From NCBI GenBank assembly GCA_964023205.1, contig OZ026840.1:30172199-30236198 (forward strand): DNA of 64,000 nt, given 5' to 3'. Within the stretch, counting starts at the first letter, position 1; each line of letters opens with the position of its first letter. This document shows positions 37,801 through 45,893 of the stretch, in pieces. A program made the translations under genes and the position numbers. Under the pieces are notes generated by a model that worked only from the letters and a program-made list of their open reading frames with translations, searched no databases and was not told the origin of the DNA. The DNA is from Lutraria lutraria. Taxonomy: Eukaryota; Mollusca; Bivalvia; Venerida; Mactridae.

Positions 37801-40800
37801 CACACATGGGTGCATTGTTTGGGTCTTGGATGATTTATGATAATAGTCAAGTTCCTGCTGATGGTGACCGGCTGATGGTGACCGACTTCTTTAAGAAAGA
37901 ATGATACCGAAACGAAAAAGATATTTCAAGTATTAGTTACCGCTCATACTTTGTATTTTATGCAATAGATCACAAACGACACGAAGCAGGGTGCAGTGAT
38001 ATATGACATAAAATTCGAAATATGAACAATAATTGATATACAGGTATAAGTTATCGTTCATATTTTGAATTTTATGGGATATATCATAAGCGACAGTGAG
38101 CGGAGCGTAGTGAAAGTTCGCATAAAATTCAAAATATGAACGAAAACTGATTTACAGTTTGTCTTATTTTCTGCACATACAGAAAAATAAGTGACGTATT
38201 TTCTCCATATCAGGTCTTAGGCACAATTCATGCGATATATTTTTTTCAAATTTAATAAATGAAACGCGGACATTTCATTGGACAAGAAATCAGGACAAAC
38301 GGACAAATTATACATTGACTTGTTATCAAATGATAGTTCAACAGTAGATCAATTGTGGGAAATTTCATTATACATTTTCTTTTAGATGCTGAAATATTGT
38401 TCAACCAAATATTAAGACGTTATATCCGAACACTGTGCAACTTAGTGGTGACATTATTATATAATAATTTTCTTTCATCCTTCATTTATACCATGTTTGT
38501 CAATTCAATTCAACCTTGAGATTTTAATATTGTATTACATTTTATTGCTCATGTTTTGTAGAATGTTTAAAGAAGAGATAGTTATAATATATAGTTGCAT
38601 TGTATGTATGCATTCATATGAGACGGTGTACGTTTTGTAGCCGTCTTAATGTACTAAAATCCTAACTCAGATTTTTTTCTGATGTATTTGCTACGTGCTA
38701 CACAGAAATGTTAATAGTACAAAACTAATATTGCCAGAATGTTATTATGTGTTCTTAAGTTACCTCGGATACTGTATTTCTTTACATTTTTAAAATTGTT
38801 GCAACAATAGAACAATATAAATGTCTTTAGATATTGCATGGCGACCTATTTTTCTCTTTATCAAAATAAATGTTCATATTCAATTTGTGCAATTGCATCT
38901 TTTTGCCATCTATTTTCATTGAAATTCATGCACTTTTGTCTCTAATCTTTGACAAATCGGTTACTCTCATAGTCAATGCAAATTAAAAGAAATCAAAGAA
39001 ACGTCATGGTTTTTGAAAAATTTTATGGTAAATCATTTTCTGTCATAGAAACCTATAAAATTATAAAAAAAATACAAAATCTGTCCACCCTATTTTGTGA
39101 TAATAAGTTTGTTTGTAGGGATCGTAATACCTTAAATGATTAACTATAAATCTGGTATGTATCCTATTTGATATAATCAAAATATTCATCTTGACTATAA
39201 GAATGAATGAATGAAAGCAATGGTGTGTAGTTAAAGTATTGTTAAGCATTTGAGTCACTATTTATTTCGCGTGACCTAAATTCATTATTTTCAAAACGTT
39301 GGACACTCTCTACATCATCAAGGATAATATCATGCCGAGTTTTTATTTATCTAAATGATATAAGGTTACATTTCACCCACCGTCCAAAGCACACAATAGC
39401 TTTATACCCTTGAGAGTTTAGAAAGTACATACATGCTTCACTGGGCACTGGAAAAAAAAAAGTACTTGAAAGTTTTAACAATTGGTATTGTTCGGTGGGC
39501 TTATGACATATTACCAGTGTGTAAAGACTTGAAAACAAATATTCATGTATTGCAGTTTTAAACGTATTTTTATCAGTATTTAAGAATGGTCAAACCTGTG
39601 AACAAAGGTCACCCTGGGAATGACTTAATAAGGCCTTTATTGACAGGTGGTCTTTATTCGGAGGTCATTTTGCTCTAAACAATAAATGACTGATTTCTAA
39701 TAAGATGGCCTTTATTCACAGGATTGGCTTTATTCACATGCATGATGGCCTTTATTAGGAGGTGGCTGCTAACACAGGTTTAGCTACATTTTATACCTGC
39801 AGGTACTAGTAACTAACATTGATTCTGTACCAGTACTGGCCTCTTTCTCCCTCCGTTAGTAACTACATTAACTCGTCATATTAATCACTCGGGAGGCCGT
39901 GGCCGAAGGTCCAGTGGTATGTGCGCTAGACTTGGTCCCGGCGATCTGGGTTCAAATCGCGACAGATCATACCCTTCTATAAAACTTGACAAAAATGTCG
40001 ATTTTACCTCCATATATGGAGAAGCTACTGTGTAGGGTGAGTCAGTTCTGAATTGTATGCAGCTCATGAAAACTGGTTAGATAAACGGGCCGTCGTATAT
40101 ATTGTTTAAAATATTGTTGAAAAAAATGACGTTAAACCCACTAAAATCACTGAATCGCTTGAAACAGCCTTTGAGGACGGCCTTAGGTATCATGTCCTCA
40201 GCTAAATAAAAAAGACAACAGTTGTGGCGCCCTAGGTCTATATGAACATGACAGTAACTTGCAGAGTACCGGGTAAATAATCCTGCTTAAATTTTTGAAA
40301 ACCGTTGACCTCATCAGCCCGTCGGTATAATCTGTTTGCGAAACCATCGTAAAACCAGGAAAAACATTCAACCCTTACAAGAAGTTAAAGAAGATAAAAA
40401 AAAGTGTCATAAAGATAATGTTTGCATATTTAACATAATTCTGATATTATTATGTCGTACGGTGACAAGCGCAAGCTAGACTTACAATAGAGCTTCAATT
40501 TAATATACTTTATCATTTTGAAAACGTATAATATATCATTAAAAAGTTGTTAAAATACTATATATTTAGGTCTCGAATGGTGTCAAGTTCAGATTAGTTT
40601 TAAGGTTTGTAAATTGTAGTCAAAGGTAGCGTGTTTTATTTGCTACGCATGAAATGTCTTAGATGGTACGCTTTTGAAGCGTCGTTAAATATGAGAGACA
40701 CATTTCTTATGCTTGTATCTCCAAATATGATTACATTTTAGGGATTAAACGTCGCACCAATAACCAGGTCATTTAAAGACATTTCTTTATCAAAAACAGT

Positions 40801-43800
40801 GAAGGATGGCCCAATGGGTACACCCGGGTAGATTCTCCGTCCTTAAACTGGATGGATTCCTCCCATGTGAAGTTTGGTCCCGATCAAGATTCGAACTCAC
40901 ATCGGTGAAAGTCTTAAACCACGACGCCTGGTGACGTTGAGTCGCTAGAGTCAAATATTATTAAACTTGAGATTGGACTCCAAGCTCAAATCTCATGCTT
41001 TCTGTTTTGATGTTTCTAATTTAATTATGATCAAACAGTAATGATATTATAGATACATTAGTCTGACAGCATTATTAATTTGAACATGTATTTCAACATT
41101 AATCAATTCTATCGTTTCTGCCATAATAATATTAGGATAGAAATGAGATTTGAGATCAGAGACTGTTCTCAAGTTTTATAGCCACGGGGCCTGGTGTGGC
41201 GTACAGTCGCAACCATTTTTCAATGTTATCACATTTAGAGGCAATGCATTTTCTGATACCGAGCGATCCACCGATCATGTATGGCCTAAAACCAAACATT
41301 GGTTATGTTGTATTATACTAAACTTAATAAATGATTTCAGATGCCTTTATAATTTTTTTGGGAATGCAAGACGATCTTGTTATTTTTCAGACTTTCAAGA
41401 TGTTCACGTAATGATCTTCATTGGCTTCGGATTTTTGATGACATTCCTCAAGCGATATGGGTTTTCAGCCGTGTCTGTTAATCTACTTGTAGCGGCCTTT
41501 GTCTTACAGTGGGCTTTTATCGTCCGTGGAATCATTCACAGTGTAGCCCATGGGCATGCTAAATTCCCAGTTCATCTTGGAGAGTAAGTATGTTTATCTG
41601 TCAAATGCAGGATAATGCCAAAATTTCAATGCAAGTGAATGGTGTTGTTGATATTGATTTAGATTTAATGCTGTTTTCAACAATTGTTCAGTTATATACT
41701 AGTATGACGGCCGATCTGTCTAATAAGATTTCCTGGACGGTATTCTAACCAGTACTAATTTATCCTTCGGTAAGGAACAGGCAACTTCTCCACGTGTGGA
41801 GGAAAATCGTTTGTTTTCCAAATTTTCATAGAAGGGTATGAGCTGCCGCGACCGATAATCGAACTGGCAGAACTCAGCTGAGACCCCATTGTAGTTCTTC
41901 CCCTTAGACCATTTTCATTTCTCTTTAAACAAAATTGAAAATGACCGCCTTAAAATCACGACCCTTTTTGTCTTCAAGGCAGTCTGGATAATGAGATTTA
42001 TGTTGATGTATTTGTATCAATTTCAGGATGATATCCGCCGATTTTGCCGCCGCTACAGTTCTGATTTCGTTTGGTGCTGTTCTTGGGAAGACGAGTCCCT
42101 TGCAGCTTCTTATAATGGGTCTTATAGAGGTTGTTTTGTCTCAGGTCAATGAATATATCGGTTTAGATAAACTCGGGGTAAGTTTTAGATTCAAGGAATA
42201 ATACTCAATATAAAAAATATGATTATTTTATAAGGAGTTGTCGCCCTTGTGGTTATTTCTATTCCAATATACCTTGTCAAAAAAGGGTCTCAAATTAGTG
42301 GCCCTGGTCAGAAAGATGGCCCCAATATAAAGATTTTAGTACACGCCTTCATTAGCCTTTGCTTACAAGTTTAATGTCTTTAGAATTCACACAAAATCGA
42401 TATTTGTTATGGTCGCCTTCGAATATTATGATCATATTAAGTATTTTTGTGCATTTCTAAGTTTTAATGATTTATATGTTCCGACTTTTCTACACGTTTA
42501 ACAATGTTTTGTATACGTATCATAGCTAAAAAAAGCAGTTTCTAATCTAGCAAATTGTCCTAATGGTATACTTTTCAGACATTTATCTTAAACTAATGAT
42601 AATTGCTCCGCAGTGTAATCTATAGGACAAACCACCTTTTAGTCTTTTAGTTAGTTACATACATTGTTAAATTAGAGTTTAAGAACTTTTGTTTTCAAGA
42701 CATCTAGTGATGAGACACAAGTTTACATAAAAAACATGGATACGAACATGGAAAAAACATATAAGTTCATATACAGTCAAACCTGTTTAACGGCCATCCT
42801 TCCAATAAAGGCCATTCTTTTATTTTTTAATTGTCACAAATTATTTAGAACAAATTGACCCTCGAATAAATGGTTTGCCAATAAAGGCCACAAGTGTCTT
42901 TCATAAGAGTGGCTTTAATTTACAAGTTTGACGGCAGGCACAAAAGAAGAACAGGACAGAATGTTCAGACGGACCTAGTTTTTATTAAAAAAAAATGCAA
43001 AATTTATCCATGATAATGCTTTAGACATGGACTTGTTTTGTTCGATATTTTCTAATCAACATCGTGCACGTGGTACTCACACTTGGTTTATTTTGACAGG
43101 CTGTAGACGTAGGTGAATCGATGTACATCCACGCATTTGGTGCTTATTTCGGTCTTGCTGTGGCACGTGTACTTAGGAACGACCAATACGAAGAAGCCAA
43201 ATCAGAAGGCAGTGTGTACCATTCAGATGTATTCTCCATGGTCGGTAAGTATAGCGAACATATACACTGCTCAACATTTATAATCGGTCACCTATACAGT
43301 GCAACCTCTCCAAAGCAACACCCTTTGGTAGAAGCGAATTTATGTTGTTGAGATGTTGTTGCTTTACAGGAGATCTTAAAGTAATAGTTAAACCGTACAG
43401 TGGGAAAATCATGCTGTTGTTGAAGGGAGGTTGTTGCTCAAGAGAGGGCCGCTCTGCAGAGGTTCTACTGTATTTTGAATATCCTACAAACATGATAGTT
43501 ATGACACCATTAAAATATTCAAGGCAATCAAGGGCCTATACAATACAAAGTGTGAGATGTCAAAATATTTTAGAAGAAGTTAAGCTTACTAAAGAATAAA
43601 GTGACATCGTACGCTTCATATATGTATGTACATGTGTCAAGTATCAAATAAGGGGTTGATAGTCCGGCTTACAAAATATTCATAGTGCACCTGAAAGTTG
43701 AGCAGCGAATAATTAGTTCTGTCTTCGAACGTTCGCTTAATGCGCTACTAGCCAATGGCACCAACCTAGTAGCAGTTCTTGTAAGAGTTTGATTGAATTC

Positions 43801-45854
43801 ATTTTAGAATAGGTTTCTTCGCTAGAATCGTAAGCTTTGTCTTAAGTGCGAAGACACAATAAAAGGGTAGTTCATTATAATAAAAGTCTAAAGGTAAGTC
43901 ATAGAAACATATCAAAATTAAAAAACTGTGTCCCGAAGAATCTCCTCTCTATTTTTCAGGGACCGTTTTCCTTTGGATATTCTGGCCTAGTTTTAACGGA
44001 GGGGCTGCCAGTGGGGACGAACAACACAGAGCCATCATCAACACATACCTTTCACTGGCTGCTTGCACAGTTATCACGTTTGCCTTCTCTCAACTTGTCG
44101 ACAAAAAGGGAAAATTCAACATGGTATGAAGTCAGCACATTGTAAAATAGTTAACTACGGTTTTCTTTTTGGTTAACAGCAGTTTTAATCGTTGTACATC
44201 TGCTAATAAAGCTATCAATCTGTATTTTCTTTATGTCAAATTATGAACAACTAATTATTACTGTGTTCCTATGGTGGCCATTGTACCATCCATCGACCGG
44301 GGTTGTATGCACTATTCTTGATTTATCATTTATCATCGACACATTTAATTTCAGATAATTCGCGTGCTTAATCTTTGACAAGTCCACATTCAGATATTTA
44401 CCCATAATCATGTTGATTAGCTGCTGGGTTGGCGCGGCTTGCTGCATGTTGCGGCCGCAATTCTTAAGCCAGATAAATTAAAATGATATGTGTTTGTAGC
44501 CGTTTGACTTGCTTTATCCTTGATAGGTCTACCTTCAAATTTTGAGTATTGTTTATCATTGACAGTTCTACCTTCAGATTACTGCGCATGTTTTGTCCCT
44601 GATAGGTCTACCTTCAGATTTTGCGAATTATCATGCATTGACAGTTCTACCTTCAGATTTTTGCGCATGTTTTGTCCTTAATAGGTCGGCCCTCAGATTT
44701 TGCGTATTATTGTCATTGACAGGTCCACGTTCAGAATGCAACACTTGCTGGTGGTGTCGCTCTAGGAACAAGTGCTAACATGCCCCTGCAGCCATGGGCG
44801 GCCATGCTTATTGGATGTATCGCCGGTGTTGTATCAGTTGTTGGATACCAATACATAACAGTAAGCAACAATTCTGGAACTTAGTGTTTTATAAACATTA
44901 TCATTTTCTCATGAGAGGACATGGTTTGCTCAATTTATTATTTTTCAGACAAAGTTTCAAAAAGGTAATTATTAGTCATAGGAGATGAATCAAGATGACT
45001 GTCACAGTGGTTATTTGTCGGACTAACGTCATTGTTTACAAATGACGCAATGACTTGAAAGAGCTTGTGTGATATATACGATCATGTAAGCATTGGGTTT
45101 CGCCAAAATGGAGATGGAGCGATCCAAGCGACAATCTTGGAGATAATTTATCGTTTTGAGTAGTTTTAATATCTAAAAGTAATCGACATATTTTTACATG
45201 TATGTTTAAAGTTTTGATTGATTCCTATGAATAAAAGATAGATTAAATGCTATTCCGAAGTCACAAGATATCATATATTCACTAGCGACTTATGCTCACA
45301 GTTCGACCTTATTTATTATTTGACTAGATGCTGTAGTTGCATGCATTTAATTTCGTAGGTAACAAATGATTTTGCCCAATTGGTAATTTCGTGGACACGT
45401 AAATTCTTGAATTTTCGATTTATGGAATCCACATATCCCACGAATATTCGAAAAACTACTTTACTGTTTACTGTTTTAGCGACAACAATTCTGAATAAAG
45501 GCCACATAATGAATAAAGACCATTCTTTAGAAAAGATAAGTCAGTACTTAGAATGAAATGATTTACGAATTAAAGCCATCTGTCAATACAGACCACAGTA
45601 TGTCTTTCCCAAGGATGGACTTTTTCACAGGTTTGACTATACATGTACTAAGTAGCTTCCTGGTGTTATTTCAGCCATTCTTGGACAGTAAACTAAAGAT
45701 ACACGATACATGCGGTGTAAACAATCTACATGGTATGCCTGGTCTCCTGGCTGGTATTGTTGGTGCCATATTTGCAGCCATGGCAAATTCTGACTCCTGG
45801 GGAGAAAGGTAATATTTAACAGTAGGGATGGTAAGGCCTGGTTCTCCAGTATAT

Positions 45855-45893
<39 letters not shown>

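Larger units (their letters stand above)
30227..41390. other. Rh intron 1 (11.2 kb), repeat-rich
   Basis: Holds a lone transposon end (30728), a direct duplication near 30846-30911, a tRNA-like SINE head (31031), an ACCGC microsatellite (31935), SINEs of several families, a ~290-bp CT tract (34619), an inverted repeat near 38.1 kb and MITE copies. No exon-like coding segment was recognised. Confidence 0.85.

Noticed and set aside
41150..41390. Upstream extension of Rh exon 2 with a start at 41150
   Set aside because: The upstream peptide has no Rh similarity. The acceptor at 41390/41391 joins exon 1 exactly to give MYPYFQDVHV.
44593..44778. 61-residue frame with repeated LPSDF motifs
   Set aside because: It reads through the splice-acceptor repeats and exon 6 in a wrong frame.
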